In this document: piece by piece, positions 17,795 to 25,953 of the stretch
How the letters are laid out: each line of letters opens with the position of its first letter
Position numbering within the stretch: position 1 is the first letter of the stretch
Assembly (NCBI RefSeq): GCF_012516375.2
Contig: NZ_CP051204.2
Span: 744,001-808,000, forward strand
Reading direction: 5' to 3'
Origin: Chitinophaga oryzae
GTDB taxonomy: Bacteria > Bacteroidota > Bacteroidia > Chitinophagales > Chitinophagaceae
Length of the DNA stretch: 64,000 nt
Program-made: the position numbers and the translations under genes
Notes under the pieces: model-generated
Databases searched by the model: none
The model's input: the letters and a program-made list of their open reading frames with translations, nothing else
What the model was told of the DNA's origin: nothing

Positions 17795-18371
17795 AACATT
17801 TATGGTTAATTGCTGGTAGTATTCTAATTAAAGACAGCCGAGGGTTTATAAATCTTGTTTGTATGGTTATTTTCAACTAATATATGCCTGTTTAATGTAA
17901 AAAAAAATTATATGCCATGACCCACCTCGAATTTTCTTTTATTGGAATTCATCAGATATCTGTTTCGGGAAGATCGGACAAACCCGGTTTCGAAGCTGTG
18001 GCTTCCTGAACTATTTATAATAAGTACTAAATCAACGCTTATTGCACAATCTTATCTAGATGTTTTTTCGGTATTTAATTTCCATTTCAATTGGTATATT
18101 AGCATATCGATAATATTTCCGGCCATTTTCCCCAATTTAACCTTTGTTCCTTCCTAAGTGTCAAGGACCAGCCTTACTTTTGCCATCATATTGAGGCGAC
18201 AGATTTCTAAACCAATTACCAAAAAGAACGGCGACCTATTCTGCTTTCTAATCCATAATCGTGTCATAATTACATATAGGATGTTTTGCTTATAACTGAC
18301 CCATTAGCATTGTTTTTCGGTTCAACGGAGAGAATAGGGCGTGGTTCTCTATCACTGCAAAAGTTAACCAT
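17795..18371. other. AT-rich intergenic region
   Basis: Divergent spacer between the 222-residue gene and the LytTR gene. An open frame of 71 codons at 17942-18157 has no protein-like features and is discounted. I see no hairpin terminator or consensus promoter that I would defend. Confidence 0.35.
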
Positions 18372-19313
18372 ATGAAAAAGATTGTAATTGTATTGGGTGT
18401 TATCGCTCTTTCTGTACTTGGTTTTCTCTCTTGTAAAAGGTATCAGGAAAGAGATAAACAGTTTACCACCAAAGGAAAACCTGATCCTAAGATTGCGATG
18501 ATCATTGTTACCGACAATGGAGAGGCGAACTCCTTATACTCGCGACATCTTTCTTCTTATTACCTCGAGCTTTTTAGCGCCCTGGCTATCGCTGTATTAA
18601 CCACTTCTGTTGTTTACCTGGTTACAAGGTTGCTAGATCGGAAGTTTCAATGGAACGAGGTATTTTTTAGCCGTATAATTTTACAAGCAATATTGGGTCT
18701 AGCTATACCATCCGTGGTAGCCTACTTGTTGATGATAATGATATGCAGGCTTTTAAATTTAAATACTATTGGATCCGGTTATGATCTGGTTTTGATTCCT
18801 ATTATTCTAGTACTGGTCATCGGTTTTAATGTCTATTTGCTTGCCGAAAAAATTGGCATACCGATTAAAGACAGTATACCAATTATTGATCCCCCTGATA
18901 CTCAAAGCACGCCAATCAGAGGAAACCTTTTTAGCCGCCAACCTGACGAGTTTACCGTACATACTCCAACAGGAGTCTTTTCATTGCCGCTAGATGAGAT
19001 CGCCTACTTTTACCGCAGAAAAGGGTACGTATACCTTCGCCGTAGCAACGGGACAAATCATATTGTGGCCCAAAGCCTTGATCAAATTCAAAACAACATA
19101 CCGAAAGACAAATTTTTCCGTACATCACGTCATATGTTGGCTAGCTATAATTCGATTGCAGATTACTATTCGCTTGATCATGGAAAACTTGGGCTAAGGT
19201 TAAACCCTGTATATGAGGCAGAGGTCACCATAAGCAAACTTCAGAAAAATAGTTTTAAGAACTGGTTGGAAAAAGGAAAAGTAATTATTGACAACTCAGC
19301 TTCCTTAGCCTGA
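18372..19313 (+). CDS. Membrane-anchored LytTR-type DNA-binding regulator
   Basis: The protein combines an N-terminal hydrophobic segment with a lipobox-like LGFLSC (Cys21), three further membrane segments (about 64-87, 98-122, 135-157) and a cytosolic C-terminal LytTR DNA-binding domain (about 195-300: FSLPLDEIAYFYRRKGYVYL and FFRTSRHMLAS). With the signal segment cleaved or not, the count of helices puts LytTR in the cytosol. It lies 135 bp before RteC, so it is probably part of the control region of the conjugative element. There is no receiver domain, so the membrane part may itself sense the signal. Confidence 0.85.
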   Translation: MKKIVIVLGVIALSVLGFLSCKRYQERDKQFTTKGKPDPKIAMIIVTDNGEANSLYSRHLSSYYLELFSALAIAVLTTSVVYLVTRLLDRKFQWNEVFFSRIILQAILGLAIPSVVAYLLMIMICRLLNLNTIGSGYDLVLIPIILVLVIGFNVYLLAEKIGIPIKDSIPIIDPPDTQSTPIRGNLFSRQPDEFTVHTPTGVFSLPLDEIAYFYRRKGYVYLRRSNGTNHIVAQSLDQIQNNIPKDKFFRTSRHMLASYNSIADYYSLDHGKLGLRLNPVYEAEVTISKLQKNSFKNWLEKGKVIIDNSASLA

Positions 19314-19448
19314 TAACCGCATAATTAAAACACTTAAACTGCCATGAAAACCCTATTTTATTTGGTACAAATGGAATTTGTGTCTAACCCTCCTTTAGCC
19401 ACTCGGGAATGAACCTTAATTCAGTTAATCGAGATTTATATCTCACAA

Positions 19449-20345
19449 ATGGATGCAAGCCGGCACCATTTTAAAAACCAAACTGTTAATCCGATGGAAC
19501 AATTCTGCAGAAACCATTTTGCAAAGCTTCAATCTGAACTGGAGGATAACTCACGTACAATGGCTAAGCCGATTCAGAAGATTGAAAAAGCGATAGAAAT
19601 AGCGAAAGAATATTTGAAAACACTGAAAGATTTCATATCAGGATATAGCTTTTCCGATAGTGAAGAACAGATCAATTTTTTCAAATTCCACAAACCTTTA
19701 TTCCTGCAAGACCTGCTCTATTATCAGCAGTTGTTTGAGATAGAGTCTAATTGTCCTATCGGGGATACGGAAGCAGCAATAGCCTTTCTAAAGGGAGAGC
19801 TGCGCCATATCAGTAACTACTTCGACCGCCATCACCTACTGCATGTTTATTTCCAGACGGGGAAGACTTTTTTTGACGCCGCCATGTTTGGCAACAGCGG
19901 AGATCCAATTCCTCTTCTCAATGAATACGACCTGGAGGGTGATGGACGATTTTCAAATACCTACAGCTACCGTCTGGCTAAGTTCAGTGCCTATGAACAT
20001 TTGGCTTCTTATCTTACGAATCTAATCGTTGCATTAGACAAAGGAGAGGCTGCTATACCTCCATCCGAACTTGACAAGTTGCCCAAAGTGTACTGGAAGG
20101 GGAAAAAAGCGGCTTTCTATGAAGTTGTACTCGGCATGGTCGAGGCGGGACTTATTACCGGCAATATTCAAACAGCAATGGAATATCTTGGATTTTGCCT
20201 GTCTATCAAGCCCGGAAACTACTGGAGCTATTTCCAGGCCATGCGTATTCGAAAAAAAGACCGTACTCCTATTTTGTCACAAATGATCACTAGCGTTACC
20301 CATCGCTGGGATCTTCAAGACGAATTTCCACAACAAAGGAAATGA
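19449..20345 (+). CDS. rteC: RteC-family conjugative element regulator
   Basis: RteC in CTnDOT activates the excision operon. The 298-residue product shows the family pattern: a helical N-terminus, an INFFKFHKPLFLQDLLYYQQLFEIE block (residues 76-100), and a C-terminal winged-helix-like part (YWKGKKAAFYEVVLGMVEAGLI). The ATG at 19449 is used; ATG at 19494 (MEQFCRN) is an alternative. Its place just before the XRE/RNA control region and the tra operon supports a role in element activation. The CTnDOT partners RteA/RteB are not adjacent; a LytTR protein takes their place. Confidence 0.85.
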   Translation: MDASRHHFKNQTVNPMEQFCRNHFAKLQSELEDNSRTMAKPIQKIEKAIEIAKEYLKTLKDFISGYSFSDSEEQINFFKFHKPLFLQDLLYYQQLFEIESNCPIGDTEAAIAFLKGELRHISNYFDRHHLLHVYFQTGKTFFDAAMFGNSGDPIPLLNEYDLEGDGRFSNTYSYRLAKFSAYEHLASYLTNLIVALDKGEAAIPPSELDKLPKVYWKGKKAAFYEVVLGMVEAGLITGNIQTAMEYLGFCLSIKPGNYWSYFQAMRIRKKDRTPILSQMITSVTHRWDLQDEFPQQRK

Positions 20346-20426
20346 TGATTTCTTTTTTCGAAAATCTGTATAAACATAGTATCCTCCATCAGGTTGTGTA
20401 GTTTTACTAAGCTAATTAGTAATTAC

Positions 20427-20660
20427 TCACTTTTGTGACTGAGAAATAGGGTAGAGTGAGTTGATCTCAACACCTAAGGCGATTGCAAGTTTAACTAGCT
20501 TTGTAACTTGGATGTCAGTTTTGCCATTTTCAATTATGCTCAGATTCGGCCCAGAAATCCCTGTGGCTACTTCAATATCAATTTGGGTTAATCCTTTGGC
20601 TTTCCTAATCCGGCGGATATTTTCACCCATGATTTTCAATATTTCGTCATCCTTAATCAT
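20427..20660 (-). CDS. XRE-family HTH repressor
   Basis: The product is essentially one Cro/C1-type helix-turn-helix domain of about 77 residues (IRRIRKAKGLTQIDIEVATG, ISGPNLSIIENGK). The ATG at 20660 is preferred over a GTG at 20666. A 17-bp palindrome at 20662-20678 abuts this start, which suggests autoregulation. It is divergent from the structured RNA and tra genes, so it may be the switch repressor of the conjugation genes. Confidence 0.85.
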   Translation of the reverse strand: MIKDDEILKIMGENIRRIRKAKGLTQIDIEVATGISGPNLSIIENGKTDIQVTKLVKLAIALGVEINSLYPISQSQK

Positions 20661-20661
20661 A

Positions 20662-20678
20662 ACCACGAAATTTGTGGT
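20662..20678. promoter_or_regulatory. 17-bp palindrome at the XRE start, candidate operator
   Basis: ACCACGAAATTTGTGGT is symmetric at all positions except one pair. It touches the ATG of the XRE gene, a normal place for an autoregulatory operator. Confidence 0.5.
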
Positions 20679-20696
20679 ATGCCGGCGACTAAAAAT

Positions 20697-20710
20697 TATA
20701 GAATTCTATA
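20697..20710. promoter_or_regulatory. Perfect 14-bp palindrome next to the RNA promoter
   Basis: TATAGAATTCTATA is fully symmetric. It ends 3 bp before the -33 TTTG of the promoter at 20714-20747, so a protein bound here could control that promoter. Confidence 0.45.
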
Positions 20711-20713
20711 AGT

Positions 20714-20747
20714 TTTGAAAATAATTCCTTATATTCGATTATCTTTG
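20714..20747 (+). promoter_or_regulatory. Bacteroidota-type promoter (TTTG ... TATCTTTG)
   Basis: A -33 TTTG at 20714-20717 and a perfect -7 TAnnTTTG box (TATCTTTG) at 20740-20747 are 22 bp apart, close to the Bacteroides sigma consensus spacing. Transcription should start near 20752-20755. Confidence 0.7.
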
Positions 20748-20788
20748 CGACCCTTCAAGGGAATACCCAAAGGATATTGCAGAGGCAT

Positions 20789-20801
20789 CCTATAGTAAAA
20801 T
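20789..20801 (+). repeat. 13-mer shared with the tra leader, copy 1
   Basis: CCTATAGTAAAAT occurs here inside the structured RNA, just 5' of the closing stem, and again at 21707-21719. Both copies are in the same orientation and are soon followed by CGCC. Confidence 0.6.
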
Positions 20802-20918
20802 GGTCCAGTCGCCAAAAATATCGGTACCATTAGCTATAAGGAGGCCCGCTCACTCTGTGCGCGGGCTCTTTCGTGTACGCTTACCGAGTTTGGCGACTGG
20901 GGGCGGAAAGATTGAGTC

Positions 20919-20950
20919 CCGCGCATTTTATTTTATACCGCGCGGTTTTT
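20919..20950 (+). terminator. Intrinsic terminator of the structured RNA
   Basis: CCGCGC at 20919-20924 pairs with GCGCGG at 20940-20945 across a 15-nt AT-rich loop, followed directly by TTTTT. Confidence 0.65.
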
Positions 20951-20973
20951 ATTGAGTGTAAAAACCCAACTCT

Positions 20974-21396
20974 ATGTCCCAAATCCACAAAGTGAATGCC
21001 ACAAGCACTTTAATTACCAAAACGATTAATGCTGTTTGGATAGACGATGATAATTTCTTTCTTAAATGGCTTATACCGGAAATGTTTAAAATAGCGGGTA
21101 CCACCTTAAAAATCACAGAGTTTACCTCCGCCGTTCCTGCAATTGAAAGAATTAAAACAGGTCGCCAGGATATAGTGCTTACAAATCTTTTTATGCCGCC
21201 ACCAGATGGAATGGACTTAATTAAGATGATACGTGAGTTTAACAAAAAAATACCGATAGTCGTGGTTTCCGCTAGATTTAATCCCAAATTGTACGCCGAT
21301 GCAATTTCTGCAGGTGCGATCGACTACTTTTTTAAAAAAGATCTTAATCTGTGCGACTTGTGTGAAAGGATAGATGTGTTAACTAGTACATCATGA
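20974..21396 (+). CDS. Stand-alone receiver domain lacking the phosphoacceptor Asp
   Basis: The 140-residue product is a single CheY-like receiver. The acidic pocket (WIDDDN, Asp24-26), the MPPPDGMDL loop and the switch Lys121 are conserved. At the position of the phosphoacceptor Asp stands Asn71 (IVLTNLFMP, codon AAT). Such pseudo-receivers usually act without phosphorylation by the standard route, as adaptors or constitutive-state regulators. It has no output domain, so it should work through protein contacts. It sits between the structured RNA and the tra operon and is probably part of the control of transfer. Confidence 0.85.
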   Translation: MSQIHKVNATSTLITKTINAVWIDDDNFFLKWLIPEMFKIAGTTLKITEFTSAVPAIERIKTGRQDIVLTNLFMPPPDGMDLIKMIREFNKKIPIVVVSARFNPKLYADAISAGAIDYFFKKDLNLCDLCERIDVLTSTS

Positions 21397-21603
21397 TTTA
21401 CAAATGTCGAATAGTGAAAGAGAAGATTAGGGAACGGTTGGTATGGACAGAGGTAATTTTTGATGACTGCTAGGTATTGTGGTTCACCTGTTCCTTAGGG
21501 CATGTCACCACTTTAATGCAATAATTTCCATAGTTCCGCAGTTCCTCAGTTTATATAAACAGAGGATTTTTTTCATAATCCATTTTTATTTGCAGAATAG
21601 GAA

Positions 21604-21627
21604 AGCCTCGGGTATTCACCCGAGGCT
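21604..21627 (+). terminator. Perfect 9-bp hairpin in the tra leader
   Basis: AGCCTCGGG (21604-21612) pairs with CCCGAGGCT (21619-21627) over a 6-nt loop. No strong T-run follows (GGTGTGTTTAAAC), so it may be an attenuator or processing hairpin rather than a simple terminator. Confidence 0.4.
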
Positions 21628-21706
21628 GGTGTGTTTAAACATATGAGTGTAAATTGTTTCCGCCCCTTATCCTTGAATCGAAATTTATTTTTAGTACCTA
21701 ATACCA

Positions 21707-21719
21707 CCTATAGTAAAAT
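21707..21719 (+). repeat. 13-mer shared with the structured RNA, copy 2
   Basis: Second copy of CCTATAGTAAAAT, 72 bp before the first tra-region start codon. Same-sense repeats of this kind can bind one shared protein. Confidence 0.6.
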
Positions 21720-21780
21720 CGCCTTCACATTGCCACAATTTTGCTAACGTAATTCATGCGGTAACTCATCCGCAAACTAA

Positions 21781-21786
21781 AGGAGG
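21781..21786 (+). promoter_or_regulatory. Canonical Shine-Dalgarno AGGAGG, unusual for this phylum
   Basis: AGGAGG lies 5 bp before the ATG at 21792. Bacteroidota genes rarely use a strong Shine-Dalgarno sequence, and other starts in this window lack one. Confidence 0.55.
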
Positions 21787-21791
21787 TCGAA

Positions 21792-22217
21792 ATGATTAGC
21801 AATATTACCTGGTCGCAATATTTTTTAGCATTAGCCTTTATGATGGTTACATACTATACCATCATCATATTATTATACTACCGTACGAGGGTTTCTACTC
21901 TGATACGACTTGAAAAGCTGCTACCCAGAAGGTACGATGAACTGGAGCAAGATGAAAGGCCGGATTACGATGGGTTAGCAAAAACGGTAGCAGATCTTAA
22001 AAGCATCCTGGAAAGTGCGGGGGGAGAAGAAAAGGGGGCTGTTCTCTCCCGTCTGAAGCAACGGTTAGTTACCTATTCGGGGCTTCAGCTTCCCGCCTTC
22101 CGGGTTGCGATATTCCAGTTTATTATCCGCAATGCCACCTCATCATGTGGCTTTTCTGTCACTGAAAAGGAGCTAGACGTTCTGATACAGGCGTCTTCCT
22201 TGCCAGGTACAAATTAA
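21792..22217 (+). CDS. First gene of the tra operon, small membrane protein
   Basis: The 141-residue product has one N-terminal membrane helix (about 8-30) followed by a charged cytosolic part (LEKLLPRRYDELEQDERPDYDG). No named family recognised. It begins with a strong ribosome binding site and precedes TraE by about 60 bp, so it is the leading gene of the conjugation operon. It may be an inner-membrane accessory of the secretion system (inference). Confidence 0.7.
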   Translation: MISNITWSQYFLALAFMMVTYYTIIILLYYRTRVSTLIRLEKLLPRRYDELEQDERPDYDGLAKTVADLKSILESAGGEEKGAVLSRLKQRLVTYSGLQLPAFRVAIFQFIIRNATSSCGFSVTEKELDVLIQASSLPGTN

Positions 22218-22280
22218 ACTTACTGTACAGTTACTATTATATAGATGCATGGCCATGCACCGAAATTTCAAACGGTGCAT

Positions 22281-22604
22281 ATGAGAAAACGCATTCCTTT
22301 CACAACTCCGGCAGGCGCCGTTATACTTACCGTCTTGCTGGTTACCATTTCAGTGTCGGTGTTTTGCCAGGATGGCAATGCCGGTATAACCAAAGCAACA
22401 ACTGAGATTAAACGCTATTTCGAGACAGGACAAAAATTGCTTTATGCAATTGGCGGGATCGTTGGACTCATCGGAGCAATAAAGGTCTACAATAAATGGA
22501 GCGCAGGGGAACCAGATACCGCTAAAGTCGCCAGTGCTTGGTTTTCGGCCTGTATCTTTTTGGTTGTCGTAGCCACTGTCCTAAAAGCCTTCTTTTCTCT
22601 ATAA
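22281..22604 (+). CDS. traE: TraE-family protein (DUF4134), VirB2-like subunit
   Basis: The product carries a signal peptide (ending SVFCQ) and two further hydrophobic helices (KLLYAIGGIVGLIGAIKVYNKW and ACIFLVVVATVLKAF), the layout of the small pilin-like TraE proteins of Bacteroidota conjugative elements. The ATG at 22281 puts the signal peptide at the N-terminus; an upstream ATG at 22245 would add 12 residues. The gene order TraE-(131 aa)-TraF-TraG matches the CTnDOT type, here with one extra gene. Confidence 0.85.
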   Translation: MRKRIPFTTPAGAVILTVLLVTISVSVFCQDGNAGITKATTEIKRYFETGQKLLYAIGGIVGLIGAIKVYNKWSAGEPDTAKVASAWFSACIFLVVVATVLKAFFSL

Positions 22605-22616
22605 ACTTCAAATTTT

Positions 22617-23012
22617 ATGAAGCGGAAACTCCCATTAATCGATATAGAAGGAACATGGTTCCTTGTCGATGTGCTCCACGAAGAGTTGCGCCAGAAAGAT
22701 AATCCGGTTAATCGCATTTCCTTCAGCGCATTTTACCAGGAAGGTGAAGGTTATACTTTCCTCTATGATAAAGTAGAGAAAAACTCACCGCCGGAACTCT
22801 TTTCAGATCAGATGGATCCGAATGATCCACTCCCAGACCCGGACCGCTACGTTTGGGTAACTCTTGCGGCGCTGATGGAGCTTGATCCGATAGGCATCGC
22901 TCTCAAATACGACATTCCAATAGAACTCCTCTGCGGTGATCAGGCGCCTCCAGGATTGCCACCTGACAGGGAAGACAGTGACGAAGACGAGCAGGAAGAT
23001 ATATTCCATTAA
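22617..23012 (+). CDS. Acidic protein of unknown function in the tra operon
   Basis: The 131-residue product starts 12 bp after TraE. It is soluble and strongly acidic, with a C-terminal tail DREDSDEDEQEDIFH. No domain recognised. It is inserted between the TraE and TraF genes, which are normally adjacent, and may be an element-specific accessory. Confidence 0.7.
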   Translation: MKRKLPLIDIEGTWFLVDVLHEELRQKDNPVNRISFSAFYQEGEGYTFLYDKVEKNSPPELFSDQMDPNDPLPDPDRYVWVTLAALMELDPIGIALKYDIPIELLCGDQAPPGLPPDREDSDEDEQEDIFH

Positions 23013-23023
23013 TACGGAAGCTT

Positions 23024-23362
23024 ATGATCCGCTATCCAATTAATAAAGGCGTCAATCGACCCATTGAGTTCAGAGGACTTAAAGGTCAGTACATCTATAT
23101 TATGGCCGTAGGGCTGGCGGTGCTCCTGATCATCTTCAGCATTTTATATATAGCGGGGGTACCCAACGCCCTGTTGCTACCGGTAGTTGGAATAGCAGGG
23201 TTTGGTTTGTTAAGTGCGATCTTCCGGTTAAGCCATAGATATGGCGTATATGGGCTTATGAAAGCCATCGCCAGGCGTGGGGTACCGTCTGCTATTTACT
23301 GCAATACGAAAAAGACGTTCACGCAATTACTTCAACATAATAATTGCACGACAAAAGACTAA
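23024..23362 (+). CDS. traF: TraF-family protein (DUF4133), VirB3-like
   Basis: A 112-residue inner-membrane protein with the family start YPINKGVNRPIEFRGLKGQY and two membrane helices (about 26-44 and 49-66). It plays the VirB3 role beside the VirB4-like ATPase. It ends only 4 bp before the ATG of TraG, so the two are translationally close. Confidence 0.88.
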   Translation: MIRYPINKGVNRPIEFRGLKGQYIYIMAVGLAVLLIIFSILYIAGVPNALLLPVVGIAGFGLLSAIFRLSHRYGVYGLMKAIARRGVPSAIYCNTKKTFTQLLQHNNCTTKD

Positions 23363-23366
23363 CAGC

Positions 23367-25898
23367 ATGGTTATTATATTCATTCTTGCGGCCATTGTAC
23401 TGGCCGCAGCTATACTCAATGCCCGGCCACCAGCCAAAACTGAAAGGGACCTGCAGGCAATCTTTCCATTATGGAAGCTCGAAAAGGGCATCCTTCTCTC
23501 AAAATCTGGTGATGCAACTGTAGTACTTAAAATTGATCTTCCGGAGATATTTACTTTATCGGAGCAGGAATACGAATCTTTACATATCACCTGGCTTAAG
23601 GCTATCAAAGTTTTACCACCTGGCAGTATCCTGCACAAGCAAGATTGGTTCACCTCTGAACGGTATGCTGCATCGGCACAAAGATCACAGGGCAATTTCC
23701 TGCAACAAAGCAGCGACCGGTTCTTCAACGAGCGCCCCTACCTTGCCCATCAATGCTATTTATACCTCACCCTCAAAACCCCGGGACGGAAGCCCGCCAC
23801 CTCGGCGTATTCCAGCCTGCTGCGCAAAAACATTGTTGCCCGTGAGCTGACCGGCAACACTGTCGTTCAGCAGCTGCAGAGCTGTATCGGGCAATTTTGC
23901 AGGATCCTGTCGGATAGCGGCTTCGTAACGGTTTCTGTACTCAGCCCGGAGGAGATCGCCGGATCCGGTAACAAACAAGGCATTATCGACCGGTATCTTT
24001 CTTTAGGCCGCGATCAGGGTCCTGCTGTCTTAAAAGACATCCACTTTAAGCCGGAACTTAAGATCGGCAGCCAGTATTGCCTGCTGTTTTCCGTCGCCGA
24101 CGCCGATCAGCTCCCCGGCTTCTGTGCGCCAAAAATCAATTACGACAAATATGCTACTGACCGTACCAAATTTTTCGTCGGCTTTGCTACACCGCTCGGA
24201 CAGCTGCTTCCCGTCAATCACATCTACAACCAATACCTCGTCCTGGAAGATCCTGTACAGACGTTAAAGACAATGGAGGCAAAACGCAGAAGACTGCAGT
24301 CGCTGAGTGCCTACAGCCGGGAGAATACCATCAGCAGGGATGCTACGGCTGAGTACCTGAACGAAGCTATCTCTGAGGCACGTATGCCAATCACCGCGCA
24401 TCTGAATTTGCTTTGCTGGACAGACGATCCGTCACAGCTCAAGGAGATCCGCAACGCCGCCTCTTCGGCGATTTCCAAAATGGAGGTGATCCCGCACGAG
24501 GAGACTGTCGGTGCCGCACAACTCTGGTGGGCTGGTATTCCGGGCAACGCTGCCGAGCTACCGGAAAATGAGTGCTTCTATACGTTCGCGCAGCAGGCTA
24601 CCTGTTTCTTTAACCTAGAGACCAGTTACCGTTCTTCCAAAAGCCCCTTCGGTATCCGGCTGGGAGATCGGCTGACAGGCGTCCCCCTGCATGTGGACAT
24701 CAGTGATGAGCCGATGAAAACGGTGTGCACGAATAGAAATAAGCTGGTGATCGGGGGATCGGGTTCGGGCAAATCGGTATTCATGAACCATCTCTGCCAC
24801 AGCTATGTGTTACAGGGGGCTCACTGCGTGATCCTGGATGTTGGTCACAGCTACGAAGGTTTATGTAAACTGTTGGGCGGATATTATTTCACCTATTCAG
24901 AGGCCAACCCCATTAAATTCAATCCGTTTTATATCCCCGCCGGCGACTATCTGGATACAGAGAAAAAGGAAAGCATCAAATCCTTGCTGGTGGGGCTTTG
25001 GAAGGCCAACGATGAGAACTTCCGCAGGAGCGAGTATGTGGCCATCAGCAATTCGCTGCAGTCCTACTTCCATTTTCTATCAGGTCATAAAGAGATCTTT
25101 CCCTGCTTCAACTCCTACTACGAATTCCTGCAGCAGCATTATATAAAGGAGTTGGAAGCGGAGAAGGTTAAGGACAGGGATTTTGACATCCACAACTTCC
25201 TGTATGTGCTGCGGCCGTTTTTTAAGGGTGGCGAGTTCGACTATATTCTCAACGGTACCGAGAACCTGGAGCTGCTTTCTCAGCCGTTCGTGGTCTATGA
25301 GCTGGATGCGATCAAAGATCATCCGACGCTCTTCCAGGTAACGACCCTGGTGATTGCAGAAATGTTCATTTCCAAGATGCGCAAGCTTAAGGGCATTCGT
25401 AAGGTGATCGTCATAGAAGAAGCCTGGAAAGCCATATCCAGGGCAGGCATGGCCGAATTCATCAAGTACCTGTACAAAACAGTCAGGAAGCATATGGGCG
25501 AGGCCATCACCGTCAGCCAGGAAATAGATGACCTGATCAGCAGCCCGGTCATTAAAGAGGCCATCATAAACAACTCTGACTGTAAGATCCTGCTTGACCT
25601 GAAAAAATTCGCCAACAAATTCGATGATATACAGGCAACGCTCGGCATGACCGACAAGGGCAAAGACCTTGTCCTAAGCCTGAACCGCGCCAATGAGCCA
25701 GGGAAAAGGTACCGGGAAGTCTATATTGAATTGGGCAACACGATCATGAAGGTCTACCGGTACGAGCCCAGTATCGAGGAATACTACGCTTATAGTACCG
25801 AACAAAGTGAAAAGATGAAGGTGCAGGAGTATACCGAAAAATATGGTGGCGATATCCGTAAAGCCCTCCGCGCCATTGCCCTGGAGCAGGTAGCCTGA
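23367..25898 (+). CDS. traG: TraG-family conjugation ATPase (VirB4-like)
   Basis: This is the large ATPase of the conjugative type IV secretion system. From ATG 23367 it has 843 residues with an N-terminal membrane anchor (MVIIFILAAIVLAAAIL). The Walker A motif GGSGSGKS is at 463-470 and Walker B VIVIEEA at 680-686, followed by a Gln-containing sensor region (VSQEIDDLI). An upstream in-frame start at 23277 would overlap TraF by 86 bp and is rejected. In this nomenclature TraG is VirB4, not the coupling protein. Confidence 0.93.
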   Translation: MVIIFILAAIVLAAAILNARPPAKTERDLQAIFPLWKLEKGILLSKSGDATVVLKIDLPEIFTLSEQEYESLHITWLKAIKVLPPGSILHKQDWFTSERYAASAQRSQGNFLQQSSDRFFNERPYLAHQCYLYLTLKTPGRKPATSAYSSLLRKNIVARELTGNTVVQQLQSCIGQFCRILSDSGFVTVSVLSPEEIAGSGNKQGIIDRYLSLGRDQGPAVLKDIHFKPELKIGSQYCLLFSVADADQLPGFCAPKINYDKYATDRTKFFVGFATPLGQLLPVNHIYNQYLVLEDPVQTLKTMEAKRRRLQSLSAYSRENTISRDATAEYLNEAISEARMPITAHLNLLCWTDDPSQLKEIRNAASSAISKMEVIPHEETVGAAQLWWAGIPGNAAELPENECFYTFAQQATCFFNLETSYRSSKSPFGIRLGDRLTGVPLHVDISDEPMKTVCTNRNKLVIGGSGSGKSVFMNHLCHSYVLQGAHCVILDVGHSYEGLCKLLGGYYFTYSEANPIKFNPFYIPAGDYLDTEKKESIKSLLVGLWKANDENFRRSEYVAISNSLQSYFHFLSGHKEIFPCFNSYYEFLQQHYIKELEAEKVKDRDFDIHNFLYVLRPFFKGGEFDYILNGTENLELLSQPFVVYELDAIKDHPTLFQVTTLVIAEMFISKMRKLKGIRKVIVIEEAWKAISRAGMAEFIKYLYKTVRKHMGEAITVSQEIDDLISSPVIKEAIINNSDCKILLDLKKFANKFDDIQATLGMTDKGKDLVLSLNRANEPGKRYREVYIELGNTIMKVYRYEPSIEEYYAYSTEQSEKMKVQEYTEKYGGDIRKALRAIALEQVA

Positions 25899-25953
25899 AA
25901 GTGATTCTAATTTTTTCAACGATTGTAAATAACGATAGTTAATATTAAAGATC

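Larger units (their letters stand above)
20752..20950 (+). ncRNA. Candidate structured non-coding RNA of about 195 nt
   Basis: No open frame explains this stretch, yet it is bounded by a consensus promoter and an intrinsic terminator. The core is a long closing stem, CCAGTCGCCAAA (20805-20816) with TTTGGCGACTGG (20889-20900). A second helix TCGGTA (20821-20826) / TACCGA (20882-20887) lies inside it. An inner hairpin GCCCGC...GCGGGC lies at about 20844-20866 with a CAC/GTG extension. A small CCCTT/AAGGG hairpin lies at the 5' end. The terminator is CCGCGC (20919-20924) / GCGCGG (20940-20945) plus T5. It may instead be a structured leader of the receiver gene at 20974, but the terminator favours a free RNA. 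No known RNA family recognised. Confidence 0.65.
21397..21791 (+). other. Long leader in front of the conjugation operon
   Basis: About 395 bp without a gene. It contains a perfect 9-bp hairpin at 21604-21627, a 13-mer (21707-21719) also present in the structured RNA, and a strong Shine-Dalgarno sequence at 21781. The length and these elements suggest a regulated leader for the tra operon. Confidence 0.5.
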
